Source of the DNA: Bacillota bacterium
Lineage (GTDB): Bacteria; Bacillota; Clostridia; Christensenellales; SZUA-584
Direction: 5' to 3'
DNA: 9,314 nt
NCBI GenBank assembly: GCA_023399095.1
Contig: JAEWQS010000037.1
Span: 1-9,314, forward strand
In this document: one piece after another, positions 1 to 6,236 of the stretch
Layout of the letters: every line of letters begins with the position of its first letter
Numbering within the stretch: the first letter of the stretch is position 1
Made by a program: the position numbers and the translations under genes
Notes under the pieces: generated by a model
Databases searched by the model: none
What the model was told of the DNA's origin: nothing
The model's input: only the letters and a program-made list of their open reading frames with translations

Positions 1-835
1 CCGAGATACCCAGAACACCGCACTTTTTATTCATATATTCGCTCATTTGCTCGGAGTTAAGCTTCATCTCTTTCATCAGATGCGGCACGATTGCGGGATC
101 AATGTCACCGCAGCGCGTCCCCATCACTACACCCGCTAGTGGCGTTAAACCCATTGAGGTATCAACGCATTTGCCGCCGTCTACCGCCGCAAGGCTCGAG
201 CCGTTGCCGAGGTGACAGGTGATAATTTTCAGATCCTTTTTGTCTTTGCCTAAGAGCTTTGGCAAACGCTGCGACACATATTTATGCGACGTGCCGTGGA
301 AGCCATACCGGCGGATGCCATATTCTTTATATGCATCGTATGATAATCCATAAAGATACGCTTTTTTGGGCATTGTCTGATGAAATGCCGTATCAAACAC
401 CGCAACCATCGGTGTGTCCGGCATTGTGGCCATGCACGCTTCAATGCCCATTAGGTTGGCGGGATTGTGCAGCGGGCCGAATTTGACACATTCCTTTATC
501 GCCGCAATAACCTCGTCGTTAATGATGACACTGTCCGAAAACTTCTCCGCCGCGTGCAGAACACGGTGCCCCACAGCATTAATCTCGCTCATATCCGAAA
601 TGATGCCATATTCCTTATCCGTGAGCGCGCGAAGCACGTGCCCCATGGCCTGCTTATGATCGCTCATCGGTTCTTTGACCTCAAGCTTTTCTTTTCCCTT
701 CGCGGTATGTGTGAGTATTGAGCCCTCAATACCGATACGCTCCACAAGCCCCTTTGCCAGAACCTCTTCTTTGTTGATTTCAAAGAGCTGATATTTCAAG
801 GACGAGCTGCCAGCGTTAATAACAAGAATATTCAT
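1..835 (-). CDS. ackA: Acetate kinase, C-terminal part cut by the window edge
   Basis: Converts acetyl phosphate + ADP to acetate + ATP in the cytoplasm, the ATP-yielding last step of the Pta-AckA pathway. Reading the minus strand from the ATG at 835 gives 278 residues without a stop; the family is about 400 aa, so roughly the last third lies outside. The N-terminus MNILVINAGSSSLKYQLF is the classic acetate kinase start, with N7, S10, S12 and K14 in the nucleotide/Mg site. R91 (GHRVLH), D148 (FDTAFH), H180 (GFHGTSH), the HLGNGSS phosphate loop (208-214) and R241 (MGTRCGDIDP) sit where the catalytic residues of the Methanosarcina enzyme are. A GGGAGGT ribosome site precedes the ATG at good spacing. 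The gene follows pta by 68 bp on the same strand, so both are probably one operon. Odd point: the usual HGG after the active-site arginine reads HAA. Confidence 0.98.
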   Translation of the reverse strand, partial: MNILVINAGSSSLKYQLFEINKEEVLAKGLVERIGIEGSILTHTAKGKEKLEVKEPMSDHKQAMGHVLRALTDKEYGIISDMSEINAVGHRVLHAAEKFSDSVIINDEVIAAIKECVKFGPLHNPANLMGIEACMATMPDTPMVAVFDTAFHQTMPKKAYLYGLSYDAYKEYGIRRYGFHGTSHKYVSQRLPKLLGKDKKDLKIITCHLGNGSSLAAVDGGKCVDTSMGLTPLAGVVMGTRCGDIDPAIVPHLMKEMKLNSEQMSEYMNKKCGVLGIS

Positions 836-854
836 AATGTAACCTCCCATTTAT

Positions 855-880
855 CACTATAAAGGCTGTACTTTATAGTG
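855..880 (-). promoter_or_regulatory. Perfect stem-loop between pta and ackA
   Basis: CACTATAAAG and CTTTATAGTG form a perfect 10-bp inverted repeat around a 6-nt loop. It starts 23 nt beyond the pta stop codon and ends just before the ackA ribosome site. In the direction of transcription it is followed by ATAAATGGGAGG rather than a U-run, so it is not a normal intrinsic terminator. An RNA-processing or stability element, or a partial attenuator setting the Pta:AckA ratio, is an inference. The other strand has a weak T-rich tract after the hairpin, but nothing is known to be transcribed toward it. Confidence 0.6.
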
Positions 881-903
881 TCCCCCGTTTTATATTTTTT
901 TGA

Positions 904-1893
904 TTATTGAAGCGCCTGCACAGCCGTTATGGCCACCACAGACACGATATCATCCACACTGCATCCGCGCGATAAGTCGTTGACCGGCGCGGCAAGGCCC
1001 TGACAGATAGGCCCGATCGCTTCGGCGCCCGCAAGACGCTGCACGAGCTTATAACCGATGTTGCCCGCCTGAAGATCAGGGAATATCAGCACATTTGCAT
1101 GGCCTGCCACCGGGCTGCCCGGCGATTTGAGCTGACCGACGGATGCCACGAGCGCGGCATCTGCCTGAAGCTCGCCGTCCACCATCAGCGAAGGAGCCAG
1201 TTCCTTTACAAGCTTTGTCGCGTTTACGACCTTATCCACGTTTTCATGCTTGGCGCTGCCCTTTGTGGAGAACGACAGCATCGCCACCTTGGGCTCCATG
1301 CCTGTGAGCTGCGCGGCCGTTTTTGCCGTAGACACAGCGATTGCCGCAAGTTGATTTTCGTCCGGATTCGGGTTCACAGCGCAATCACCAAAGACCATGG
1401 TGCCATTATGACCATAGCTATTGTCCTTGAGTATCATGATAAAACAACTGGAAACCACTGATATGCCGGGTGAAGTTTTGATTATCTGAAGTGCAGGGCG
1501 GAGAGTGTTGGCTGTTGTGTTGATGGCTCCGGCCACCATGCCGTCTGCGTCGCCCATTTTGATCATCATACATGCATAGTAGAGCGGGTCTTTGACTTGC
1601 TTTAAGGCCTGTTCTTCCGTGATGCCTTTGCTTTTGCGAAGTTCGTAGAATTTGTCTGCGTAGCTTTTGGTCTTTTCGGATGTCTCCGGGTCTATGATTG
1701 TGACCCCTGAGTAGTCGAGTCCTGCGGATTTTTGTTTAATCTCGTCCTCGTTGCCGACAAGTATCACCTGCGCGATACCTTCCTTGGCGATAATCTCCGC
1801 CGCCTTGACTGTTCTTTCTTCCGCACCCTCAGGCAATACAATCCGTTTGCCCGCCAAGCGTGCCTTTTGCTTGATTTCGTCCATGAGTCCCAT
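904..1893 (-). CDS. pta: Phosphate acetyltransferase (phosphotransacetylase)
   Basis: Catalyses acetyl-CoA + phosphate to acetyl phosphate + CoA, feeding AckA. From the ATG at 1893 the product is 329 aa, the usual size of the short class I enzyme without the N-terminal DRTGG extension. Recognisable parts are RIVLPEGAEERT (17-28), DGMVAGA (117-123), the central block KGSAKHENVDKV (211-222), and the signature GPICQGLAAPVNDLSRGCSV (294-313). Its S308, R309 and D315 correspond to the catalytic Ser-Arg-Asp of the Methanosarcina enzyme. The frame stays open to 2010, but the extra residues do not look like Pta and would run through the divergent promoter region. An ATG at 1884 is an alternative start; GGGGAC upstream of 1893 is a modest ribosome site. 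Two residues (A301, A302) replace the more usual Ala-Lys in the QGLAKPVND motif. It is the first gene of the pta-ackA unit. Confidence 0.97.
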   Translation of the reverse strand: MGLMDEIKQKARLAGKRIVLPEGAEERTVKAAEIIAKEGIAQVILVGNEDEIKQKSAGLDYSGVTIIDPETSEKTKSYADKFYELRKSKGITEEQALKQVKDPLYYACMMIKMGDADGMVAGAINTTANTLRPALQIIKTSPGISVVSSCFIMILKDNSYGHNGTMVFGDCAVNPNPDENQLAAIAVSTAKTAAQLTGMEPKVAMLSFSTKGSAKHENVDKVVNATKLVKELAPSLMVDGELQADAALVASVGQLKSPGSPVAGHANVLIFPDLQAGNIGYKLVQRLAGAEAIGPICQGLAAPVNDLSRGCSVDDIVSVVAITAVQALQ

Positions 1894-1933
1894 GTTTGTC
1901 CCCAGTCTCCCTTCAAAACGATAAATATGTATA

Positions 1934-1962
1934 TCAACAATACATCTGCGTAGTGGTATAAT
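1934..1962 (+). promoter_or_regulatory. Candidate vegetative promoter for tmcAL
   Basis: TCAACA (1934-1939), a 17-bp spacer and TATAAT (1957-1962) preceded by TGG fit a sigma-A promoter with an extended -10. The -35 matches 4 of 6 consensus bases and the -10 matches all 6. Transcription would begin near 1969 and leave a leader of about 45 nt before the tmcAL start. This is judged by consensus only. Confidence 0.55.
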
Positions 1963-1975
1963 AAAACCAACTGCT

Positions 1976-2004
1976 ATTATATATAATTCAAACGTGTTTG
2001 AAAA
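1976..2004 (-). promoter_or_regulatory. Candidate promoter for pta-ackA
   Basis: On the minus strand TTTTCA (2004-1999), a 17-bp spacer and TATAAT (1981-1976) fit a sigma-A promoter, with 4 of 6 and 6 of 6 consensus bases. It fires away from tmcAL and would give pta a leader of roughly 75 nt. Its spacer contains most of the inverted repeat at 1987-2002. The AT-rich run here offers other -10-like hexamers, so the exact site is uncertain. Confidence 0.4.
1987..2002. promoter_or_regulatory. Operator-like inverted repeat in the pta/tmcAL divergent region
   Basis: TTCAAAC-GT-GTTTGAA is a perfect 7-bp-arm inverted repeat with a 2-bp centre. It lies inside the predicted pta promoter spacer and in the tmcAL leader just before its ribosome site. 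A bound repressor here would block the pta promoter. The motif does not match operators I can name with confidence (it is not the TTGTTAA-type Rex site). The regulator is unknown. Confidence 0.45.
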
Positions 2005-2014
2005 GGACAAAATG

Positions 2015-3190
2015 ATGTTTATTTACGGCATTATCGCAGAATATAACCCATTTCACGCGGGTCACGAGAGACATATCGCACTCACGCGCCAAAGTTCGGA
2101 CGATTTGGTCGTCTGCGCGATGAGCGCAAGCTTCGTGCAGCGCGGTGAACCCGCGATATTTGACAAGTGGACGCGGGCAGCCAGTGCACTAAAGTGCGGC
2201 GCGGACGCAGTGATTGAACTGCCGCTGCTATACGCGATTCAGAGCGCACAAGGCTTTGCCACAGGCGGCGTGAATACGCTGGCTGCCGCCGGAGCGACAC
2301 ATTTGAGCTTTGGCTGTGAGACGGATGATATTGCGCTGCTAAGACGCTTGGCACAGACGCTCTCCGATGAAGATGCGGCGTACAAGGACGCTCTTAAAGC
2401 TCATCTGAGCAAAGGACACAGCTTTCCGCGCGCGCGCATGAGCGCGGCGGACGCACCCGAGGTCGCGTCCATGCCCGGCGCATTGCTCGGCATCGAATAC
2501 ATAAAGGCCATCAACGCCTATCACCCGCATATCACGCCGCATGTGATAAAGCGCGAAGGCGCGGCGTATCATTCAGCCGACATCAGCGAATATCTACCCA
2601 GCGCGACGGCCATTCGCGCGGCGTTTGCCGCCGGAGACACGCAAAAGGCGATCAACGCGATGCCCGATGCCTGCGCGAATTATCTGCGCACACAAATAAA
2701 CGCCGGACTCATACCGGCGTTTGCGGACGCTTTTGACAACGCGCTGCTGACCACGCTGCGGCTCAGGGGCCGCGATTATATCGCGGCACTGCCCGACGTG
2801 AGCGAAGGGCTGGAAAACAGGATCTACGACGCGGCGCTTAAATGCGACACGCGCAGTGAGTTGATCGCCCGTGTGAAAACCAAGCGCTACACCTATGCGC
2901 GCATATCGCGCATACTGCTTTGCGCCCTGCTCGGCATCACGAGAAACATGGTTGAAGCAGCGAACACTTCCCCCATCTCACACATCCGTGTGCTCGGCGC
3001 GAAAAGCCCCGATGTACTCTCAAAGCTCGCCGCCGCATCCAAGGTGCCGCTCGTCACGACCGCCGCCCCGCCCTATCTTGACATCGACATTGCCGCGTCG
3101 GGTGTCTGGGCGCTCACGCAGTCGGCTTCGCCGTTTTGCGATGCGGACAGGGATTACACACAGAGGCTGCTGGTGGGAGATAATTTATAA
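2015..3190 (+). CDS. tmcAL: tRNA(Met) cytidine acetate ligase (TmcAL/YlbM)
   Basis: Family members acetylate the wobble cytidine (ac4C34) of elongator tRNA-Met using acetate and ATP. The 391-aa product has the HIGH-type nucleotidyltransferase start YGIIAEYNPFHAGHERHI (HAGH at 14-17). It continues with the family blocks MSASFVQRGEPAIFDKW (36-52) and GADAVIELP (63-71), SATAIR in the middle, and TKRYTYARISRIL in the C-terminal half. Length matches YlbM-type proteins (about 400 aa). The frame opens at a GTG at 1994 and also has an ATG at 2012. The ATG at 2015 is chosen because AAGGA (2003-2007) is 7 nt away and the protein then begins as in other members. Using acetate as substrate makes its place back-to-back with pta-ackA suggestive, though no shared control is proven. 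Composition is GC-rich, with many GCG and CGC codons. Confidence 0.95.
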   Translation: MFIYGIIAEYNPFHAGHERHIALTRQSSDDLVVCAMSASFVQRGEPAIFDKWTRAASALKCGADAVIELPLLYAIQSAQGFATGGVNTLAAAGATHLSFGCETDDIALLRRLAQTLSDEDAAYKDALKAHLSKGHSFPRARMSAADAPEVASMPGALLGIEYIKAINAYHPHITPHVIKREGAAYHSADISEYLPSATAIRAAFAAGDTQKAINAMPDACANYLRTQINAGLIPAFADAFDNALLTTLRLRGRDYIAALPDVSEGLENRIYDAALKCDTRSELIARVKTKRYTYARISRILLCALLGITRNMVEAANTSPISHIRVLGAKSPDVLSKLAAASKVPLVTTAAPPYLDIDIAASGVWALTQSASPFCDADRDYTQRLLVGDNL

Positions 3191-3232
3191 TATACTCACC
3201 TGCGCAAAACAAAGGCCGCTGTTTAAAGTCCT

Positions 3233-3264
3233 AGAATTATTAATTCTCAAAAGAATAAGATTCT
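3233..3264. terminator. Weak AT-rich hairpins between convergent genes
   Basis: Two small inverted repeats lie in the 105-bp gap between the tmcAL and lipoprotein stop codons: AGAATT-ATT-AATTCT (3233-3247) and AGAAT-AAG-ATTCT (3252-3264). Read on the minus strand, the second is followed by TTT, so it could act as a poor terminator for the lipoprotein gene. On the plus strand the nearest T-run begins about 24 nt after the second hairpin, too far for a standard terminator. No GC-rich terminator is present. Confidence 0.25.
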
Positions 3265-3295
3265 CGTAATGTGTGTGACTTGATAGATTTTTTGT

Positions 3296-4696
3296 TCATT
3301 CGGTTTTCTGACGCACTTTTAAATCAATACTGGAACCATCTATTGCATTAACCGCAATAAACGAAGACACCGTAGTCACACCGCGTTTTTGTGAATAAAA
3401 TATAATCCATGCGGGCGCCAGCATTTGATAATCCGTTTCGTCTTTTATGGGTATCATGACGTTGGTTAAAACAATTTTGTTAACTTCGATTTTCTGATCA
3501 ATCAACTCTCCACCATCTTCTTTGACCATTTCTTTTACAAACGAAAATCCAAATTTGATGTACTCTAGAACCCTTTCTTTGATTTCCTCAAAATTTAAAA
3601 CAAGAACGTTTTGATTGAGAACTTCCATGACTTCAACCGGATACTTCCACACAAAAGTTTTAACACCTGTCTCATCCACATATATTTTGATCACTTCGGG
3701 ATACCATCGCTGTACATATTCCTCTGCACGCTGATAGAGTATTCCGGAAGGTTGATTATCAATATATATCGGCACATTGCCGCCATCATTCCTGGCAAGC
3801 GTAATTTCCCAGCCTTCCGAAACCGTTTTATACGTCATATCAAGAAGCAGACGTGCCTTTTCGGCTTCAGCGATACCCATATTTTCTATCCCCGCTTCGT
3901 CCAGAAATGAATTTACAATTTCATATGCCTCTTGTTGACTGATTTTTACGTTGTCTAAGGTGGTACCTTTAGGCTCTCCCGGATAAGCGTCTCCTGCTAT
4001 CACCCAAGATTCCGGTTGAACGATTCCGAATTTTAAAGGTTCAATATAAATACTATCGGTTTCAGCGCGCACATGCACTCTGCTTCCATCCGGCATTGCG
4101 TAAGTATCCGCTTTCGGCAATACAATATCGTCCGTTACGGGAAAGAAAACTTCCTCTCCAGTATTTTTAATCTGCCCTTCGAGCCTTGCAATATCCTCCT
4201 GCTGACCTTCATATGGTTCCCATGTGACAACGCCGTCAACTTCTGTATACCACCCTCGTTTTGCCAGTATTAATTCCATCTCCATCTCTTCTTTTGTCGG
4301 TGACATCTCGCGCATACCTGTCGCGTCTTTAATAAAGTACTGCAATACTTTTTGCATTGTGTTCTCATCAAATTCCCGCTGATTAATCTTATATACCGGA
4401 AACTCTTTTTTATCCGGTAAAATGATATCCGCATCAATCACACAATCAAGCCCTTGTATGTTATAGGTCTGTGACCATCTTTCCGACAGCACACCCGGTT
4501 CTGATTTATCTGCTGACTCATCTTCTGACTGATTTGCAATAATTGTTTGTTCAGAGTCAACAGCTTTAGAAGAAATAACCTCTTCCAATTTTCCGTCATT
4601 TTTATTAATAACCACTTCTTTATCAGGTGTCGCTTGACATGCGCTTAGCAACAGCAAAAATAAGAGTAAGGCAATGAGTCCGATATTTCTATTCAT
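3296..4696 (-). CDS. Large lipoprotein resembling DUF6034 family
   Basis: A 466-aa exported protein of unknown function. The N-terminus MNRNIGLIALLLFLLLLSAC is a lipoprotein signal peptide with lipobox LSAC (Cys20), so the mature protein should be tethered to the outer face of the membrane. An acidic, Ser-rich linker follows to about residue 70, then a long soluble region without further membrane segments. The start after the lipobox (ATPDKEVVINKNDGKLEE), the block SPTKEEMEMELILAKRG, and an end of the form LAPAWIIFYS...AVNAIDGSSID resemble clostridial lipoproteins labelled DUF6034. I make this match from memory, with moderate confidence. AAGGAG lies 8 nt before the ATG. It follows the 147-aa secreted-protein gene by 82 bp, which hold a strong hairpin, so it may be the downstream, lower-expressed gene of that unit. 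Base composition is much more AT-rich than tmcAL or ylbJ. No catalytic motif was recognised. Confidence 0.9.
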   Translation of the reverse strand: MNRNIGLIALLLFLLLLSACQATPDKEVVINKNDGKLEEVISSKAVDSEQTIIANQSEDESADKSEPGVLSERWSQTYNIQGLDCVIDADIILPDKKEFPVYKINQREFDENTMQKVLQYFIKDATGMREMSPTKEEMEMELILAKRGWYTEVDGVVTWEPYEGQQEDIARLEGQIKNTGEEVFFPVTDDIVLPKADTYAMPDGSRVHVRAETDSIYIEPLKFGIVQPESWVIAGDAYPGEPKGTTLDNVKISQQEAYEIVNSFLDEAGIENMGIAEAEKARLLLDMTYKTVSEGWEITLARNDGGNVPIYIDNQPSGILYQRAEEYVQRWYPEVIKIYVDETGVKTFVWKYPVEVMEVLNQNVLVLNFEEIKERVLEYIKFGFSFVKEMVKEDGGELIDQKIEVNKIVLTNVMIPIKDETDYQMLAPAWIIFYSQKRGVTTVSSFIAVNAIDGSSIDLKVRQKTE

Positions 4697-4724
4697 CAGT
4701 TTTGCTCCTTAACAAATATATATC

Positions 4725-4761
4725 CACCCCCAATCTGGAGGATAACAGCAGATTGAGGGTG
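4725..4761 (-). terminator. Strong hairpin between secreted-protein and lipoprotein genes
   Basis: CACCCCCAATCTG and CAGATTGAGGGTG pair over 13 positions with a single C/A mismatch around an 11-nt loop. The hairpin lies 17 nt after the secreted-protein stop and about 14 nt before the lipoprotein ribosome site. In the transcribed direction it is followed by GATATATATTTGTT, a poor U-tract. It is best read as a partial terminator or a 3'-end stabiliser that gives more of the upstream small secreted protein than of the downstream lipoprotein. The pairing is seen directly; the role is inferred. Confidence 0.55.
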
Positions 4762-4778
4762 AAATATCTTATCACTAT

Positions 4779-5222
4779 TTAATTATTGTTATAGTTAGCT
4801 TCAAAATTGCCTCCCGACCTCATGTTATATTGACCAGGATAATCTAAATTTTCGATTCTTACTCTCAGCGTGTTGTAAGAATTTGCTTTATCGTAAATGG
4901 CTACATTGTCGTCTTCATTTTTCCAACAAGTACAATCACCAGACATTCGTGTACCACCTGGAGTCCTGACATACGCATTCATCCACCCTTCGTCACTTAC
5001 ATATCCGTCAATAGCATATCTTACATATGCAGGTTTTGGCGTAAAGTGATCCCAATTAGTCGTTGTCTTGGTTAACGGGTCACTAGCCGTAAATCCATTC
5101 ATGCAGGTTGAAGATGTCCATGAGCCATAATCAGTACCGGCCAATGCATTTCCAGCAAATGCAAATACCAATACAATAGCAGCAACAAGTGTGAATGTTC
5201 TTCCAAAAAATTTTCTTTTCAT
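4779..5222 (-). CDS. Small secreted protein of unknown family
   Basis: 147 aa. The N-terminus has a positive region (MKRKFFGR), a hydrophobic core (residues 9-24) and a signal peptidase I site ALA|GTD after residue 28, so the mature protein is 119 aa and exported without a lipid anchor. The mature part is rich in Tyr, Trp, Gly, Asn and Thr and is probably beta-structured. It starts GTDYGSWTSSTCMNGF, has three cysteines (40, 97, 99; the last two as DCTCW) and ends in an Asn-rich tail (NFEANYNNN). GAAGGA sits 8 nt before the ATG. A hairpin follows the gene and then a lipoprotein gene, which could be a partner. I do not recognise the family. A secreted adhesin, antimicrobial protein or signalling protein would all fit the size, but no motif decides it. 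Local composition is AT-rich. Confidence 0.85.
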   Translation of the reverse strand: MKRKFFGRTFTLVAAIVLVFAFAGNALAGTDYGSWTSSTCMNGFTASDPLTKTTTNWDHFTPKPAYVRYAIDGYVSDEGWMNAYVRTPGGTRMSGDCTCWKNEDDNVAIYDKANSYNTLRVRIENLDYPGQYNMRSGGNFEANYNNN

Positions 5223-5365
5223 TTGAATTTTCCTTCTTCATTAACAAATCTCAATAATTTATTAAATGAATTCAATTTTGCTCGGTAATACCATTTCTTT
5301 GTGCTACCTTCATGCTTATAGTCCTTGGTAATCCAGCTACCGCTTTGCGGGAGGGTTGACGCCAT
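5219..5365 (-). CDS. Doubtful small reading frame overlapping the secreted-protein start
   Basis: An open frame ends in an ATGA overlap with the next gene, an arrangement often used for translational coupling. From the only internal ATG (5365) it gives 48 aa, basic and soluble, with GSW, KKWYYRAKL and a charged end. There is no clear ribosome site. The frame extends to a TTG at 5482 (87 aa), but that upstream part coincides with three consecutive small inverted repeats and looks non-coding. The product resembles nothing I know. It could be a leader peptide, a remnant of an older gene, or a chance frame in the leader of the secreted-protein transcript; chance or leader is the more likely reading. 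Confidence 0.25.
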   Translation of the reverse strand: MASTLPQSGSWITKDYKHEGSTKKWYYRAKLNSFNKLLRFVNEEGKFK

Positions 5366-5626
5366 GGGTTTTTGCAAGGACTTTTCTATACCCTCATACG
5401 CATCACATCCCTTATATCTGTGAAAACTTAGTCTAAGTCTGCTTATAGCAAAACTGCTAGCGTTACTAATAACGCCTAACAATAAATATAAACTCAGTTT
5501 CTTCCCGCGATACTACTGCTAATATGTGGTAGGTATTCTTAGTCCCTTTCTCTCTTTATATAGACACGCCAGTTCAGGATAATATGACGCCATAAAAGCA
5601 GATTTTTTTAATTGATGATTGCTTCA
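5223..5626. other. 0.4-kb stretch without a confident gene
   Basis: Between the 195-aa lipoprotein stop and the secreted-protein start there is no well-supported gene. It holds the doubtful frame ending at 5219, a series of small inverted repeats (5426-5475) and AT-rich DNA. It must carry either the promoter of the secreted-protein unit or a long intercistronic leader. TATATA on the minus strand near 5556-5561 could be a -10, but no good -35 accompanies it. No tRNA, transposase fragment or intrinsic terminator was seen. Confidence 0.6.
5426..5475. repeat. Three consecutive short inverted repeats
   Basis: Within 50 bp there are three perfect small palindromes: ACTTAG-T-CTAAGT (5426-5438), TAGCA-AAAC-TGCTA (5446-5459) and GCGTTA-CTAA-TAACGC (5460-5475). 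The last two abut. They lie upstream of the secreted-protein gene and could form stacked hairpins in its leader or protein-binding sites in DNA. Their density argues that this part is regulatory rather than coding. Confidence 0.5.
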
Positions 5627-6214
5627 CTACTGCTCATTCATTTGTAATTCATCGCAAACAATCAGCACCGTCTCTTCTCCGCCATCCCACTTCATCTCTA
5701 AAGTGATATTTCTGATCTTGTCCAGCAGCTCATTTTTATCAGCGCCGATTTCACTCAGCCACTCATCTTTTTCAACCAGCAAATCAAACGAGTAAGAAAT
5801 GCCATTTGTCGTTGTTTGCGGAATCAGGTCGAATGGTTCATAGGTATAATAAGTCGTGATACCGCTTGCAATAAGGTCTGACGCTTCTTCATTCAGCACA
5901 ATTTTGGCAACAAAATTGTCCAACCTCTCTTCTGTTTTGTTTTTTATAGTCACAGAAAAAAGTATCCTATCCTGATCTGATTCTCCGTCAAAATAATACT
6001 TCCATTTCTCAATCTTGAAATCGAACCTGTCGCTTAGATCGGTTAATATCTTTCCAGACGATGCATTATAAAAGTTCACATCACCTTTTGCTTCGGTATC
6101 CGTATCGCCTTGCATTTGGGCATCTATTTGGGCATCTATATGATCTTTTAGTTGGCAGCCGACAGCACTGCACAAAATGACTATCGTAAATATGATAGTA
6201 AAAAATCGTCTCAT
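5627..6214 (-). CDS. Small lipoprotein, unknown function
   Basis: 195 aa. MRRFFTIIFTIVILCSAVGC is a lipoprotein signal peptide with lipobox AVGC (Cys20), predicting a surface lipoprotein. A short polar linker with a DAQIDAQMQ repeat and an acidic stretch follows. From about residue 60 there is one soluble domain with alternating hydrophobic strands (RILFSVTIKNKTEERLDNFV, then LIPQTTTNGISYSFDLLV and NITLEMKWDGGEETVLIVC). It looks like an immunoglobulin-type beta-sandwich of the FxLYD/DUF4352 sort found on many Gram-positive lipoproteins; this is a fold guess, not a family match. GAGGTG is 5 nt before the ATG. It is divergent from ylbJ and upstream of the secreted-protein gene on the same strand, separated by about 0.4 kb, so joint transcription is possible but unproven. 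Confidence 0.88.
   Translation of the reverse strand: MRRFFTIIFTIVILCSAVGCQLKDHIDAQIDAQMQGDTDTEAKGDVNFYNASSGKILTDLSDRFDFKIEKWKYYFDGESDQDRILFSVTIKNKTEERLDNFVAKIVLNEEASDLIASGITTYYTYEPFDLIPQTTTNGISYSFDLLVEKDEWLSEIGADKNELLDKIRNITLEMKWDGGEETVLIVCDELQMNEQ
6114..6137. repeat. 12-bp tandem duplication inside the small lipoprotein gene
   Basis: Two perfect head-to-tail copies of ATTTGGGCATCT, followed by the start of a third. They are in frame and encode the repeated IDAQ in the linker just after the lipidated cysteine. They look like a slippage product in a region free to change length. Confidence 0.8.
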
Positions 6215-6236
6215 AATTACACCTCGCTTTTCTTCC

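Noticed and set aside
855..900. Plus-strand intrinsic terminator formed by the pta-ackA hairpin
   Set aside because: The following T-tract is interrupted by CCCCC and no plus-strand gene reads into it.
1894..2010. N-terminal extension of pta to 2010
   Set aside because: The added residues do not resemble phosphotransacetylase and would cross the divergent promoter and tmcAL start; 329 aa from 1893 matches the family.
1994..2014. GTG start at 1994 or ATG at 2012 for tmcAL
   Set aside because: The ribosome site at 2003-2007 lies inside the GTG version and only 4 nt from the 2012 ATG; the ATG at 2015 has 7-nt spacing and gives the family N-terminus.
3611..3910. Plus-strand 99-aa frame inside the large lipoprotein gene
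   Set aside because: It is antisense to a well-supported lipoprotein gene, has no ribosome site or recognisable domain, and shows shadow-frame composition.
4779..5222. Lactococcin-972-type bacteriocin
   Set aside because: Size, signal peptide and the GSW start are reminiscent, but the mature protein is longer, has cysteines, lacks the YSNYxH-like core, and no ABC transporter or membrane immunity gene is adjacent.
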